Assembly: GCF_004521915.1 (NCBI RefSeq)
Contig: NZ_SDKD01000022.1
Location: forward strand, 1-64,000
DNA from: Brevibacillus migulae
Lineage (GTDB): Bacteria > Bacillota > Bacilli > Brevibacillales > Brevibacillaceae
Direction: 5' to 3'
DNA: 64,000 bases
In this document: positions 50,546 through 60,526 of the stretch, in pieces
Position numbering within the stretch: the first letter of the stretch is position 1
Layout of the letters: each line of letters begins with the position of its first letter
The notes under the pieces: model-generated
Database searches by the model: none
Seen by the model: the letters and a program-made list of their open reading frames with translations, nothing else
Told to the model about the DNA's origin: nothing
Translations under genes and position numbers: made by a program

Positions 50546-51910
50546 TTGAGTTCAAAATACGTAAAAATCGTAGAAGAAATTAAGAATCAACTCACAAATG
50601 GGACTCTAGTTGCCGGTAGTAAACTCCCTTCTGTTCGACAACTATCTGAAACGTTTGGCTGTAGTAAGAATACGGTTATTAAGGCTTACAGTGAGTTAGA
50701 AAAAGAACACTTGGTATATGCTAAACCTCAAAGCGGCTATTATATCGTAAATGAATGTAGAATCTCTGCTCATGATCCTGCTATGATTGATTTTTTATCT
50801 GCAGGACCAGATAACAATTTAATACCTTATATTGAATTTCAACATTGCTTAAATCAAGCAATTGAAAAGTATAAGAAAGATATTTTCACCTATTCAGATC
50901 AACAAGGTTTTCACTCATTACGTTCAGAAATCGTGAAAAACCTTCAAAATTCACAAGTATTCACCGAGCCCGATCGTGTAGTAATCGTTTCCGGTTCACA
51001 ACAAGCTATCCATTTACTGACAGCACTGCCTTTTCCGAACGGCAAAAAAAATATTCTCATAGAACAACCAACCTATTTTGGCATGATCGAATCTCTCCAC
51101 ATACATCAAACTACAACCTTTGGAATTGAATTATCGATGAATGGAATCAATTTCGACCGCCTCGAATATATTTTTAAAAATAATGATATAAAGTTTTTCT
51201 ATATCATTCCAAGATTCCATAATCCTCTGGGACATTCTTATACAAATCATGAGAAGAAAAAAATAGTAGAGTTAGCAAACAAATATGATGTTTATATTGT
51301 TGAAGATGACTTTTTGGGTGAATTAGACCGGGATAAAAAATCCGATCCGTTATTCTCTTTTGATACATCTGGAAGAGTAATTTATATTAAAAGTTTTTCA
51401 AAAGTATTTCTTCCAGGGCTACGGATTGCTGGAGTGGTATTGCCAGCCATTATGATTAAAAACTTCTTACGTTATAAATTTAGTGCAGATTTTACCAGTT
51501 CCGTCCTTTCACAAGGCGCATTAGATATCTATTTAAAAAGTGGTATGTATAATCGTCATTTAAAAAAAATAAAAGAAGTTTATTTTACTAAGATGCAATT
51601 ACTCAAGCGTTGTTGTGAAGAATTACTTCCCCAAGGCACACATTACACGAAACCTGATAGCGGATTTTATCTTTCCATATATTTGCCTGAAAAAGTATCC
51701 GCAAAAAAACTTGCTCTTTTATTATCTGAACAACGAATTCACATTGATGATACAAATAGAATGTTCTTATCCGAATATAAGAAAGACAATCTCATTCGTT
51801 TATGTATTTCTCAAGTACATGACCATCAAATACAATTTGGCGTAGAAAAGATAGCCCAAACCATTGCCTTATTGGAAAATAAAAAACACTATCATACCTC
51901 CCTCATTTGA
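50546..51910 (+). CDS. MocR-type regulator (GntR helix-turn-helix plus aminotransferase domain)
   Basis: A 454-residue fusion. The N-terminal GntR winged helix (about 1-70, 'LPSVRQLSETFGCSKNTVIK') is followed by a fold-type I PLP domain with 'VSGSQQAIHLLTALPFPNG', EQPTYFG, 'PRFHNPLGHSYTNHEKK', 'YIVEDDFLGELDRD' and PLP lysine in YIKSFSKVFLPGLRI. MocR proteins sense PLP-bound amines and often activate a divergent transporter, here the EamA gene. The start is a TTG eleven bases after AAGGAGG. Strongly AT-rich compared with the flanks. Confidence 0.85.
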   Translation: MSSKYVKIVEEIKNQLTNGTLVAGSKLPSVRQLSETFGCSKNTVIKAYSELEKEHLVYAKPQSGYYIVNECRISAHDPAMIDFLSAGPDNNLIPYIEFQHCLNQAIEKYKKDIFTYSDQQGFHSLRSEIVKNLQNSQVFTEPDRVVIVSGSQQAIHLLTALPFPNGKKNILIEQPTYFGMIESLHIHQTTTFGIELSMNGINFDRLEYIFKNNDIKFFYIIPRFHNPLGHSYTNHEKKKIVELANKYDVYIVEDDFLGELDRDKKSDPLFSFDTSGRVIYIKSFSKVFLPGLRIAGVVLPAIMIKNFLRYKFSADFTSSVLSQGALDIYLKSGMYNRHLKKIKEVYFTKMQLLKRCCEELLPQGTHYTKPDSGFYLSIYLPEKVSAKKLALLLSEQRIHIDDTNRMFLSEYKKDNLIRLCISQVHDHQIQFGVEKIAQTIALLENKKHYHTSLI

Positions 51911-51918
51911 TAAAATTT

Positions 51919-51957
51919 CAAAACAGCACCAATCCATAACATGGCTGGTGCTGCTTT
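51919..51957. terminator. Terminator after the MocR gene
   Basis: AGCACCA and TGGTGCT pair around a 15-nt loop, followed by GCTTTAG. Confidence 0.6.
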
Positions 51958-52059
51958 AGTTCCCCTAAATAACCGTGCTTACTAATGATACGGTTCACCG
52001 TAATGTATCAAAACAAAGTACAGTTTGGGCACAAAGTATTCATCAGTATATAAATGCAA

Positions 52060-52096
52060 AACCACTCCTGACACAATGGAGTGGTTCTTTGCAAGT
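52060..52096. terminator. Hairpin, probable terminator for the leftward DUF4179 gene
   Basis: AACCACTCC and GGAGTGGTT pair around a 9-nt loop. A TTTTGC tract follows on the minus strand and TCTTTGC on the plus strand. Otherwise 51960-52229 holds no gene. Confidence 0.6.
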
Positions 52097-52229
52097 AGGC
52101 AACTATTCTATTGTTCGTCTTACATTCGCATAAGATTGCTTCAGTACATCAAAGGTACGAACCATCATCACGTTGCCTTCTTTCTTCCTAATAAAAGAGT
52201 GTCGGTCCCCTAACCGCTCAATGAAATTC

Positions 52230-53336
52230 TTACTTTACATCAATCGTGATTTCATCCATCGAGAAGGTGCGATTCTTTATCGATTGTTTCGATTCGATAA
52301 TTGTCTCATTGCCTTTCTCATCAAAGGAAACCCCGCCTGAGTTGGCAGAACAATATATGGTCGGGATCACTACGAGTTTCGTCGCTCTCTCATCCAGCTT
52401 TTTGAAGGTCATACTCCAATTCATAAGCCCCGTAGAAGTATCTCCTTGTCCTCCGTTTTGTCTGCCTTCATAAATATTCCCCACATCATCCCTTACCTCA
52501 AAATCAACGGTAACGTCCACCAGATGATTCCGGTATGCTTCCGGCACCAGTTGGGAATACATCATCACGAATGACATTGGCGTTTTCTGGATTTTATCAA
52601 TCTTGATGGTGAAACCGTCTTTCTCCACGGACTGATTCACGATGATCTCTTTTCGCTTTACTGCATCCAGTTGGAAGGCAAAGGACCATTTACCCTTGAT
52701 CTCTTCCTTGTTGCTCGTATCGATGAGGCGGATACTATCAAACGTGATCATGCATTTGACCCGATCCATTTCTCCATCGATGCTGTAGTCTGCTTGTCCG
52801 ATATAGCTGCCTTCTGCAATTTTTTCAACATGATTGCTACCTGTAAGACCGCCTGTATAGCCTTGTATATTCAAAGGGGGCATACTGATTAAGGGTTTTT
52901 CGCCCAAATCACGCTTTGATGTAATTTCATAGGTAAAGGAAACCGTCTTCCCATCAAAAATGGCATCCTGAATCTTGAATTGAATCCCGTTGCTTTCTTT
53001 TGCCATATTGATGTCGTTCGCATTTTCTTTGTATAAATCATATACACCGGTGCGACCATTATCCAAAAATCGGAAAATGTCACCGATTACCGGTATAGAT
53101 GCAGCATACGCCGGATTGCTGATGCCGATATACGCCGTGCTCCCGATGGCGGCACCAATGATTGCAGCCGCGATGATTCGCTTGGCTTTCCCGCCCTTAT
53201 TTTTTCTTATATTTTTTATCAAGCGTTTTTTCGCTCTCGTTATTTCTACCTCGGTGACTTCCACTTCATTTTCAATCTCGCTTATTTCCATATCGTCAGT
53301 CTCAACCTCATTCAATAGCCTGTAAATATCTTTCAC
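52230..53336 (-). CDS. DUF4179 protein, probable membrane anti-sigma factor
   Basis: A 368-residue protein with an acidic N-terminal cytoplasmic region (about 1-45), one membrane helix (about 53-72, 'IIAAAIIGAAIGSTAYIGIS') and an extracellular domain. 'NPAYAASIPVIGDIFRFLDN' just after the helix is the DUF4179 signature. The gene lies 12 nt downstream of an ECF sigma factor, and DUF4179 proteins occur in just this position, so an anti-sigma role is likely. It probably binds the sigma factor through its N-terminal acidic segment. Confidence 0.85.
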   Translation of the reverse strand: MKDIYRLLNEVETDDMEISEIENEVEVTEVEITRAKKRLIKNIRKNKGGKAKRIIAAAIIGAAIGSTAYIGISNPAYAASIPVIGDIFRFLDNGRTGVYDLYKENANDINMAKESNGIQFKIQDAIFDGKTVSFTYEITSKRDLGEKPLISMPPLNIQGYTGGLTGSNHVEKIAEGSYIGQADYSIDGEMDRVKCMITFDSIRLIDTSNKEEIKGKWSFAFQLDAVKRKEIIVNQSVEKDGFTIKIDKIQKTPMSFVMMYSQLVPEAYRNHLVDVTVDFEVRDDVGNIYEGRQNGGQGDTSTGLMNWSMTFKKLDERATKLVVIPTIYCSANSGGVSFDEKGNETIIESKQSIKNRTFSMDEITIDVK

Positions 53337-53348
53337 GCAGTTTTCCTC

Positions 53349-53897
53349 CTATCTATATATTGTCGCCTGTTCGGTCAACTTTTTCTTTCCGCGAAACACT
53401 CGGTTGTCTACCGCCGTTCTGGTCAGCCCTAATTGCCGAGCAATGTCATCTGATTTGATTCCCAAAAAATACTTCATGGCGAAAATCTTCCGGTCAAGCG
53501 GTGGCAAGGTATGGATGTATGCCAAAAGCTCCCGTTTGTCCTCATTTAACAAAACTTGGTCCTCTGTTGATCGCTCCTGCACGAGAACGTTTTCTTCCAA
53601 AGTAACCTCTTCACGTCTCTTTAGCCTGCGGTAGTAGTCGATCGCTTGGTATTTGGCGATTTTGTATACCCATCTCTTAAAGTCGTCTGTATTTCCTTCG
53701 AATTGGCCAGCGTGGTTCCAAATAGCGAGAAACACATCATTGATGCATTCTTCCACTTCTTCCCTTCTCTCTAACGGGCCTAGTACCTTATACACCGTCC
53801 CTTTCACCAAGCCGAAATACTTGTCTACGATAAATGTCAGCGCATCCTCTTGCCGCCTCAGCAACCTCTCTATGTAATTTCGTTCATTACTCCTCAT
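53349..53897 (-). CDS. ECF sigma-70 factor
   Basis: A 182-residue sigma factor with only regions 2 and 4. Region 2 includes 'VEECINDVFLAIWNHAGQFE' and 'FKRWVYKIAKYQAIDYYRRL' (-10 recognition); region 4 ends with 'RKIFAMKYFLGIKSDDIARQ' and LGLTRTAVDNRVFRGKKKL (-35 helix-turn-helix). It forms an operon with the DUF4179 protein. ATG behind GGAGGAATTCAAGAA. The trigger and regulon are not evident; envelope stress is common for this type. Confidence 0.88.
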   Translation of the reverse strand: MRSNERNYIERLLRRQEDALTFIVDKYFGLVKGTVYKVLGPLERREEVEECINDVFLAIWNHAGQFEGNTDDFKRWVYKIAKYQAIDYYRRLKRREEVTLEENVLVQERSTEDQVLLNEDKRELLAYIHTLPPLDRKIFAMKYFLGIKSDDIARQLGLTRTAVDNRVFRGKKKLTEQATIYR

Positions 53898-54000
53898 TTC
53901 TTGAATTCCTCCTACATGATCCGAAAATGCCTTTCACAATAAACAACGAATGAAAATAGACTTTCTCTCGTTGTATAAAAAATTTTTTATTCAAACCTAC

Positions 54001-54102
54001 GGGTGCTGTCGACGACTCGGCGAAGTCAATGTTTCCAGAGGAACTGTCTGGCGTATTGCTGAGCCTAGCTCATTGGGATAATTTGTATTACAAATGAAGG
54101 CC
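54001..54102 (+). pseudogene. Possible coding remnant upstream of the VOC gene
   Basis: A frame from about 54001 reads 'AVDDSAKSMFPEELSGVLLS' and 'LAHWDNLYYK' to a stop at 54102. It lacks a start and RBS but has protein-like composition, suggesting the 3' end of a lost gene. The rest of 53898-54248 holds no gene. Confidence 0.3.
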
Positions 54103-54248
54103 AATCAATTCCATAGGTGTACAGCGATTCCTTTGTAGTCAGGCATTCCGACATTTAGCTAAGGCATTTTTATAACTATGACAACAGTTGTCACCAATAC
54201 TAATTACAATAAAAACGAAAAGATAATATGACGTATTGGAGATGGTCA

Positions 54249-54683
54249 ATGATGAAATTGCAGCTCACCCCTTTTATCATGCTGGATGGAAACGCCGATG
54301 AGGCAATCCGATTTTATGAGCAAGCATTGAATGCAACTGTTGTTTTCAAGCAGACGTTTGGCGATGCACCAGAAGATCCCGAACACCCGCTCCCGGCCGA
54401 TGCCAAGAATCGTATTGCTCATTCTGTATTAAAAATTGGCGATTCGGAGCTGTTCGTAGCCGATTTGGATCCAGGGAAACCTCACAATAAAGGTAATCTT
54501 GTCAACATTTGTATTACGACAGAGGATGCGAAACATTCGAGACAATTATTTGACTCGTTGCGGGAAGGCGGTCAGGTGAACATGCCGCTTCAAGAAATTT
54601 ACTTCAGTCCCGCCTACGGCGTTGTGACAGACAAGTTTGGTGCCGTATTTCAAATTTTCACCAAGAAAAACAGAAACCGCTAA
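54249..54683 (+). CDS. PhnB-like VOC protein
   Basis: A 144-residue VOC protein of the PhnB/YjdN subgroup: 'LTPFIMLDGNADEAIRFYEQ', the 'FGDAPEDPEHPLPADAKNRI' loop with 'AHSVLKIGDSELFVADLDPG', and 'MPLQEIYFSPAYGVVTDKFG' ending VFQIF. Such proteins have the 3-demethylubiquinone-9 3-methyltransferase-like fold but no known enzymatic role. ATG (two in tandem) behind GGAGATGGTCA. Confidence 0.85.
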   Translation: MMKLQLTPFIMLDGNADEAIRFYEQALNATVVFKQTFGDAPEDPEHPLPADAKNRIAHSVLKIGDSELFVADLDPGKPHNKGNLVNICITTEDAKHSRQLFDSLREGGQVNMPLQEIYFSPAYGVVTDKFGAVFQIFTKKNRNR

Positions 54684-54783
54684 CGATAAGTAGGGGTCGA
54701 ATAGGTTTTGCGATCGAGCAAATTACTATTTTGAATAACTACATGTAAATCGCGTATGTGCTTAGAAATCTAATTGGAAATTT

Positions 54784-54830
54784 AAAAAAGGTATTCAGGA
54801 AAAATAATACATTCCTGAATACCTCTTCTT
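54784..54830. terminator. Bidirectional terminator
   Basis: AGGTATTCAGGAA and TTCCTGAATACCT are perfect complements around a 12-nt AT loop, with A and T runs outside. The following 240 bases (54831-55067) hold no gene. Confidence 0.75.
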
Positions 54831-55067
54831 ATTCAACTATCGATTTCAGTTAGTTGAACATCTACCACATCAGGTTAAGAAGGATTCCTATAACTTATGA
54901 ATTATATATTTCTCTATTTATATTAACAATATCTTTATGTGAATATCCGGCTGGTGCAAGAGCTGATAACTTCTCTATCGCCTTATCCCGTAACTTTATC
55001 TACAACGTTGCGAATGCTTGGCAGCATCTTCTACACCCACGGGTGATTTGTCACAGTGACATATAAG

Positions 55068-56239
55068 TCACGACAATTGTTTTACAGGATGATAAAAGGA
55101 ATTCCTCAGAAAAATGGATACAGAACTTGCAATCAAAAACAGAATTCCTCCAAATACAACGTATTGTGTGCCGATTCCTGAAATAAATAATCCGCATACA
55201 GTGGCACCAAATGTTGTTCCTAGGTTTGCTGATGTTAAAAATAATCCATTAGCAAATTCAGGAGCCTCCGGAGCTGCGGACGTAATCCAGTATTGGTTAA
55301 AATTTGCCCCCATACCAGCCAAGATTCCCCAGAGCGAAACAATTAAGGCCATTGGAACGCTGAAATGTCCTATCAAGAACCAGATGATGTAAACGGCGCC
55401 TAGCGCAAACGGAAAAGTCGCTACCGATTTGAAAGCATTTTTCGTAAGCAGCTTCCCTGCAAAGATATTGCCAAGAATATTGGCCGCACCGTATATAAGC
55501 AACATAAAGCTTATTGTGTTCCAAGTCATCTTCGTTATGGTTTCAAGATACTCCGCAAGGTAGCTATAAACACCGAATACGGCTCCGTTCATAAAGATGA
55601 CAGCGGCAATGGACAGCCAGGTGATTGATTTTTTTAGTACGGTTAATTGTGCGCCGTAAGACTGTTTTTCACTTACAGGCATTGATGGCATAAGAAGGAG
55701 AGTGGTTACGAATACGGCAGCATTCACAATAGCGAAGAATAACATTGCCATGCTTAAGGAAGTTGCAGCAGCTATCATGCTAGTGACAGGCACACCTAGC
55801 ACCATTCCTGCAGAAACGCCAATAAATATTTTGGAAACCGCTTTAGGGGCCTTTCCTTACTAACCGATGTGGCTGCTACCGTAAAAGCCAAAGACACATA
55901 CACCGGGTGGAAAATGGCTGGGATCACACGAGCAATTACTAATACGGTAAAGTTTGATGTGAGCGCGGAGACAACGTTACCCAAAATGAAAACGCCAAGA
56001 ACAAGCAACATGGTTGTCTTACGATTCATGCGTGAAAACAAAATGGGCATCGTTGGGCCAGATATTGCAACCGCAAGTGCAAAAAGACTAACGACCAACC
56101 CTGCGCTGGATATACTGACATGATAGTTATCGGCAATTAACGGCAATATACCAATGACACCCATTTCCGTATTTAAAATGCCAAAGACACCTGTCGCCAA
56201 AATGAATACAAGCAAGTGATTTCGTTCAACTTTCATCAT
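55068..56239 (-). pseudogene. MFS transporter (AraJ/YbcL-like) with one frameshift
   Basis: The frame from the ATG at 56239 (behind AGGGGATGT) encodes the first part of an MFS transporter ('ATGVFGILNTEMGVIGILPL', 'VIARVIPAIFHPVYVSLAFT') and then meets a stop near 55796. The second half continues one base out of phase from about 55850 ('GMVLGVPVTSMIAAATSLSM' to the end). A G missing in the run at about 55850-55854 (AAAGGCCCC where AAAGGGCCCC would restore the frame) explains the break. Intact, it would have about 390 residues and 12 helices. Part of the ADH-SDR-MFS row. Confidence 0.85.
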
Positions 56240-56340
56240 ACATCCCCTATCTTCCCTTCACTTCTCCATGTATGAACAGCAGCCTGCTGGTCAAACGGTA
56301 TGATCAAACCAAAGTAACAACAAATCATTCATGCTTATGG

Positions 56341-57048
56341 TTACCATTCGATTCGTTTCCCATCTCTGAAGAATTCCCCGTTTGGCCCATCAGGTCCAAT
56401 CATCGCTAACCAAAGGATCGACTCAGCAGCTTGTTTAGGCGTTCTTGGAGCAGATAGGCCCCCCATATCTGTACTCACCCATCCCGGATCAACCGCATTG
56501 ATTTTAATGTCACCATTGATTTCTGCCGCTATCAATCGTGTCAATCCATTTAGGGCAAGTTTCGACAACTTGTAAGCGCCAGCCCCTGGTTCGGCCATTT
56601 CTCTTAACGCCCCATACTCTGAGGAGACATTGATCACTCTCCCATAGCCTTGTTTTTGCATGAGGGGAATAAAGGTACGGATCACATGGTAAACGCCGAA
56701 GAAATTCGTTGCCATCGTTTGCTTTAGAACGGAAGGGTCCATCGTTACTATCCCTTCAGGACCATCCAAGTACACGCCGGCATTATTCATCAGTACGTCT
56801 AATCTTCCGTATCGCTCATTTACGGTAATGGCTGCTTGACGATTACTTTCTTCATTCCCGACATCCATCTGTACAAATGAAACGTCCAAGGATGACTCTT
56901 TCAGTTTTTGCGCAGCTTCATGACCCTTTTCTGGATCCCGACTTGTCAAAATGGCCTTAAAACCGCTCAAAGCCAATTGCTTGACAAGCTCATATCCAAT
57001 TCCTCGATTCCCACCGGTGACAAGCGCAACTTTTCTATTCTCTGACAT
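56341..57048 (-). CDS. SDR family oxidoreductase (carbonyl reductase-like)
   Basis: A 235-residue classical SDR: TGGNRGIG (residues 10-17), NNAGVYLDG, catalytic Ser in VSSEYG and 'GAYKLSKLALNGLTR' with YxxxK. The C-terminal 'VDPGWVSTDMGGLSAPRTP' is common in plant-type carbonyl reductase relatives, which reduce quinones or aldehydes. ATG behind GGAGGGTTTAC. Same strand as the ADH gene, 106 nt downstream. Confidence 0.85.
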   Translation of the reverse strand: MSENRKVALVTGGNRGIGYELVKQLALSGFKAILTSRDPEKGHEAAQKLKESSLDVSFVQMDVGNEESNRQAAITVNERYGRLDVLMNNAGVYLDGPEGIVTMDPSVLKQTMATNFFGVYHVIRTFIPLMQKQGYGRVINVSSEYGALREMAEPGAGAYKLSKLALNGLTRLIAAEINGDIKINAVDPGWVSTDMGGLSAPRTPKQAAESILWLAMIGPDGPNGEFFRDGKRIEW

Positions 57049-57154
57049 GTAAACCCTCCGTTTCTCGGTTAAACATCATGGATTGGGGCAAAGCTTCCAC
57101 TATGGAAAGAGGCACACCGGTGTTGGCGTGCCCCATCATATTCTGCATGGATTT

Positions 57155-58204
57155 TTATTCAATTTCCATCGTACTGATGTCGATCACAAATCGATACCGG
57201 ACATCCGAAGCTAGTATGCGCTCCCAAGCTTCATCAATTTGCTTAGCGGAAATCACCTCGATCTCAGGTGCAATCCGGTGTTCAGCGCAAAAGTCAAGCA
57301 TTTCCTGCGTTTCGCGAATTCCACCGATCGTCGAACCAGCAAACGACCGACGATGAAGGATAAGTGGAAACACGTTAATTAACATCGGTTCCGCCGGAGC
57401 ACCGACATTGACGAGTGTACCGTCCAACGCCAGCAACGAAAGGTACGCACTTATATCGATCTTCGCGCTCACTGTATTTACGATGAGGTCAAAGGAACCA
57501 GCCAGTTTCGTAAACGTCTCGGGATCGTTCGTGGCATAATAATGGTCCGCGCCAAGCCGCAAACCGTCTTCTTTCTTCTTCCATGTCTGTGATAAAACCG
57601 TAACCTCTGCCCCCATGGCATGAGCGAGCTTCACAGCCATGTGTCCGAGCCCGCCAAGTCCAACAACAGCTATTCTTTTGCCTGGAGCGGCTCCCCAATG
57701 GCGAAGCGGAGAATAAGTTGTGATGCCGGCGCACAGCAAAGGAGCGGCGACATCAAGCTCCAGGCCATCAGGAATTCGAACCACGAAGTCTTCGGTTACG
57801 ACGATGTGGGTGGAATAACCACCTTGTGTATACTGCCCGTATCTGTCGATGGCCCCATAGGTGCCCGTATTACCACTCAGGCAATACTGCTCCTCTCCCT
57901 TATGGCAATTCACGCACTTCCCACAAGAGTCAACCATGCAGCCAACCCCTACTCGGTCGCCAACGGCAAATTTTGTGACTTCCGAACCAACCTGGGTGAC
58001 AATGCCGGCAATCTCGTGCCCTGGAACGAGAGGATAGTTCACCGGCCCCCACTCGCCGCGAGCTGTATGAATATCAGAGTGGCAAATACCTGCGTATTTA
58101 ATCTCAATGAGGACATCATGTGGTTGGAGCTCCCTACGCTCGATCGTGGTCAGCTGGAACGGACCTTCTGGACTGAATACAGCGCGAGCATTTGCTTTCA
58201 TCAT
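57155..58204 (-). CDS. Zinc-dependent NAD(P) alcohol dehydrogenase (YahK/CAD-like)
   Basis: A 349-residue medium-chain dehydrogenase. Catalytic zinc ligands are in 'YAGICHSDIHTARGEWG' (Cys), GHEIAG (His/Glu) and later Cys; structural zinc is bound by the four cysteines in 'CGKCVNCHKGEEQYC'. The cofactor loop GLGGLGH follows. The pattern is that of YahK/AdhA aldehyde reductases. Two ATGs follow TTAGGAGGTTAGAAG. Divergent from a TetR gene, which has a palindrome upstream. Confidence 0.9.
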   Translation of the reverse strand: MMKANARAVFSPEGPFQLTTIERRELQPHDVLIEIKYAGICHSDIHTARGEWGPVNYPLVPGHEIAGIVTQVGSEVTKFAVGDRVGVGCMVDSCGKCVNCHKGEEQYCLSGNTGTYGAIDRYGQYTQGGYSTHIVVTEDFVVRIPDGLELDVAAPLLCAGITTYSPLRHWGAAPGKRIAVVGLGGLGHMAVKLAHAMGAEVTVLSQTWKKKEDGLRLGADHYYATNDPETFTKLAGSFDLIVNTVSAKIDISAYLSLLALDGTLVNVGAPAEPMLINVFPLILHRRSFAGSTIGGIRETQEMLDFCAEHRIAPEIEVISAKQIDEAWERILASDVRYRFVIDISTMEIE

Positions 58205-58388
58205 CTTCTAACCTCCTAAAATCCATGTAAGATTGGTGTTCTTTCGAATCGTATTGAGTCGGTACCAGTGTAATATGGTTAAATATTTACAACGTGAATC
58301 TACTAAACAAAACGCATTGTTTAATCAACTCATGTTTATTATTATAGGTGTTAGAATCTGGCCTTCAATGGTTAAAACAGCGCAATAT

Positions 58389-58404
58389 GTTGATATATCA
58401 ACAC
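58389..58404. promoter_or_regulatory. 16-bp palindrome, TetR operator candidate
   Basis: TGTTGATATATCAACA is a perfect palindrome 48 bases upstream of the TetR start codon. A second dyad AAACAA..TTGTTT lies at about 58306-58321. Confidence 0.6.
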
Positions 58405-58451
58405 AGCAGCCAAAACTGTTGATTATTTTAGAAAGTTTGGTGAAGATTACG

Positions 58452-58997
58452 ATGGCAAAACTGGATCGGAGAATTGTTAAGACCCAAGAATCCTTGAAAA
58501 AGGCTGTTATTGAACTGATGACGGAAAAAAATTTCGATGACATTACCATTCAGGATATCGCTGACCGGGCGAACGTAAATCGCGGAACCATTTACCTACA
58601 TTATCAGGACAAATATGATCTGCTGGATAAACTCATAGAATCACATATTAATGAATTAAGGGAAATGGGGGAATGGGCTTGTAAGCTGGATTGGATCAGC
58701 GCCCTTGAACCCTTCTTTGAATACTTTGAGAAAAATTATTTATTTTTTTCAACCATGTTGGCAAGCAAAGGAGCCCCATCTTTTCGAACGCGGCTTCTTG
58801 ATTTTACGATGGAGGGTTTCAAGGAAGAGATTGATAACGAAAGCGGAAAAAATACGGGTTTAAGCGAAGATATTATGCTGCAATTTTCCGGGACTGCTTA
58901 TGTTGGGGTAATCGAATGGTGGATCAGGAATGAAATGCCCTATCCGCCTTCCGTTATGGCCAAACAAGTCGGGGCTTTGTTAGGGAGAAGTCTATAG
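58452..58997 (+). CDS. TetR-family regulator
   Basis: A 181-residue TetR protein with a strong helix-turn-helix (about 8-55: 'FDDITIQDIADRANVNRGTI', YLHYQDKYDLLDKL) and a C-terminal helical domain. This resembles the TetR_C_33/QsdR-like class. The ATG is behind GGTGAAGATTACG. Divergent from the ADH-SDR-MFS row and probably their regulator. Confidence 0.85.
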   Translation: MAKLDRRIVKTQESLKKAVIELMTEKNFDDITIQDIADRANVNRGTIYLHYQDKYDLLDKLIESHINELREMGEWACKLDWISALEPFFEYFEKNYLFFSTMLASKGAPSFRTRLLDFTMEGFKEEIDNESGKNTGLSEDIMLQFSGTAYVGVIEWWIRNEMPYPPSVMAKQVGALLGRSL

Positions 58998-59008
58998 TTC
59001 ATGTATAA

Positions 59009-59040
59009 CAAGAGCGTCCTGTGTATCCAGGACGCTCTTC
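59009..59040. terminator. Terminator hairpin
   Basis: AAGAGCGTCCTG and CAGGACGCTCTT pair around TGTATC; T tract is short. Confidence 0.7.
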
Positions 59041-59230
59041 CTGCGCAAGGCAAGGATGCCCTATCTTTCACTTTCGGAATCAAGAAACCGTCGATCATAT
59101 GAATTAACAGCTCAACATTCCCAGATTGCCAGGCGGGATGAGATCTTCCTTTCTGAACCGTACTATTCGTTGACAAATTCGGTATACTGAATGTATCAGC
59201 CAATTTTTGGAAGGCAGAGGAGGAGAAAGG

Positions 59231-60250
59231 ATGAAGTATATACGATTGGGCCAATCCGGCTTGCTTGTTTCCCGACTGGCATTCGGGGCGATGACTTTCG
59301 GATCGGGGAATAATCCCAGTGTCTACAAGGTTGATCTAAGCGCGGCACAGCAGCTTATCGACCGTGCTCTCGACGCAGGGATCAATTTTTTTGACACCGC
59401 AGACGGTTATGCGGATGGACAAAGTGAAGAAATGCTTGGACGACTGCTTGGTACACGTCGCCACGAAACGGTCATCGCCACAAAAGGCGGCTTTCGCGTT
59501 GGGCCTGGGCTCGTGCAGGCAGGATTATCCCGCAAACATCTGTTTGAAGCGTGTGAAGCGAGTTTGCGCCGTTTGAATACGGATTACATCGATCTCTACC
59601 TCGTACATAAAACGGACCCCTACACTCCGCTTGAAGAAACACTCGAAGCCTTGAACGATCTGGTGCGTCAGGGGAAAGTCCGGTATATCGGCTACTCCAA
59701 TTGGCCAGCTTGGCTAGCTGCGCAAGCTGTATCGATCCAGCGCGAACGACGATGGGCATCTTTTATTAACGGCCAAATGTATTATTCTTTGGTTGGGCGA
59801 GACATTGAACATGAGACGGTTCCCTTTGCCATCCGCAACGGGATTGGGCTAACCGTGTGGAGTCCACTCGCAGGCGGATTTTTGAGCGGAAAATATACCA
59901 AGGAGAACTTGCGTGATGAACAACATCGGCTGAGCGGTTTTGACTTTTTCCCGCATAACAAAGAATGGGGTTTCCGCATTTTGGATACCGTACGCGAGCT
60001 TGCCCAAGGGTATGGAGCGACACCAGCACAAGTCTCGCTTGCTTGGCTTCTCGCCCAGCCTCATGTCAGCAGCGTATTGGTCGGCTCAAGTAAATTGACC
60101 CAATTGGAAGAAAATCTTCGCGCGGCAGAGCTTTCGTTGAGCGGCGAAGATGTGGCAAGATTGAATGTATTGACACGCCCGGTTGCCTTGTATCCGAATT
60201 GGTTTGCGGCCATGACAAATGATGCGCAAATTGCAGAAGCTTTGGAATAG
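59231..60250 (+). CDS. Aldo/keto reductase (YajO/Tas-like)
   Basis: A 339-residue AKR. 'LAFGAMTFGSG' opens the barrel; catalytic Asp and Tyr are in FFDTADGYADGQSE, Lys in VIATKGG and His in YLVHKTDPY. 'IGYSNWPAWLAAQAVSI' and 'TPAQVSLAWLLAQPHVSSVL' plus VGSSKLTQLEENL are typical of the Tas/YajO group. It reduces aldehydes or ketones; substrate unknown. ATG behind AGGAGGAGAAAGG. Confidence 0.9.
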   Translation: MKYIRLGQSGLLVSRLAFGAMTFGSGNNPSVYKVDLSAAQQLIDRALDAGINFFDTADGYADGQSEEMLGRLLGTRRHETVIATKGGFRVGPGLVQAGLSRKHLFEACEASLRRLNTDYIDLYLVHKTDPYTPLEETLEALNDLVRQGKVRYIGYSNWPAWLAAQAVSIQRERRWASFINGQMYYSLVGRDIEHETVPFAIRNGIGLTVWSPLAGGFLSGKYTKENLRDEQHRLSGFDFFPHNKEWGFRILDTVRELAQGYGATPAQVSLAWLLAQPHVSSVLVGSSKLTQLEENLRAAELSLSGEDVARLNVLTRPVALYPNWFAAMTNDAQIAEALE

Positions 60251-60305
60251 CCGCCAACTACGAAGGAAGCCTATCTCCATTTTTCCGACAAAAGCATGAT
60301 AACTC

Positions 60306-60348
60306 CCCACTGTTACACGGCAGAATACCATGGAAGCAGTGGGGATTT
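60306..60348 (+). terminator. Terminator after the aldo/keto reductase
   Basis: CCCCACTG and CAGTGGGG pair around a 27-nt loop, followed by ATTTAG. Confidence 0.5.
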
Positions 60349-60526
60349 AGATTCATATGCTTCTTTGGAACAATAGCACCAACGCACAAACACCTTATTA
60401 ATTAAAGTTTTCAAATCAAAATAACTAAGGAATTAAACTTTAAAAATCGAAATACTTAAATTCATGTATTTGATTTTGGAATCCACCATCATACAATGTC
60501 ACTACATCAATCACAAAGGAGAATGC

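Noticed and set aside
58233..58451. Upstream extension of the TetR protein from 58233
   Set aside because: The extension has no RBS and no TetR-like sequence, and covers the operator palindrome.
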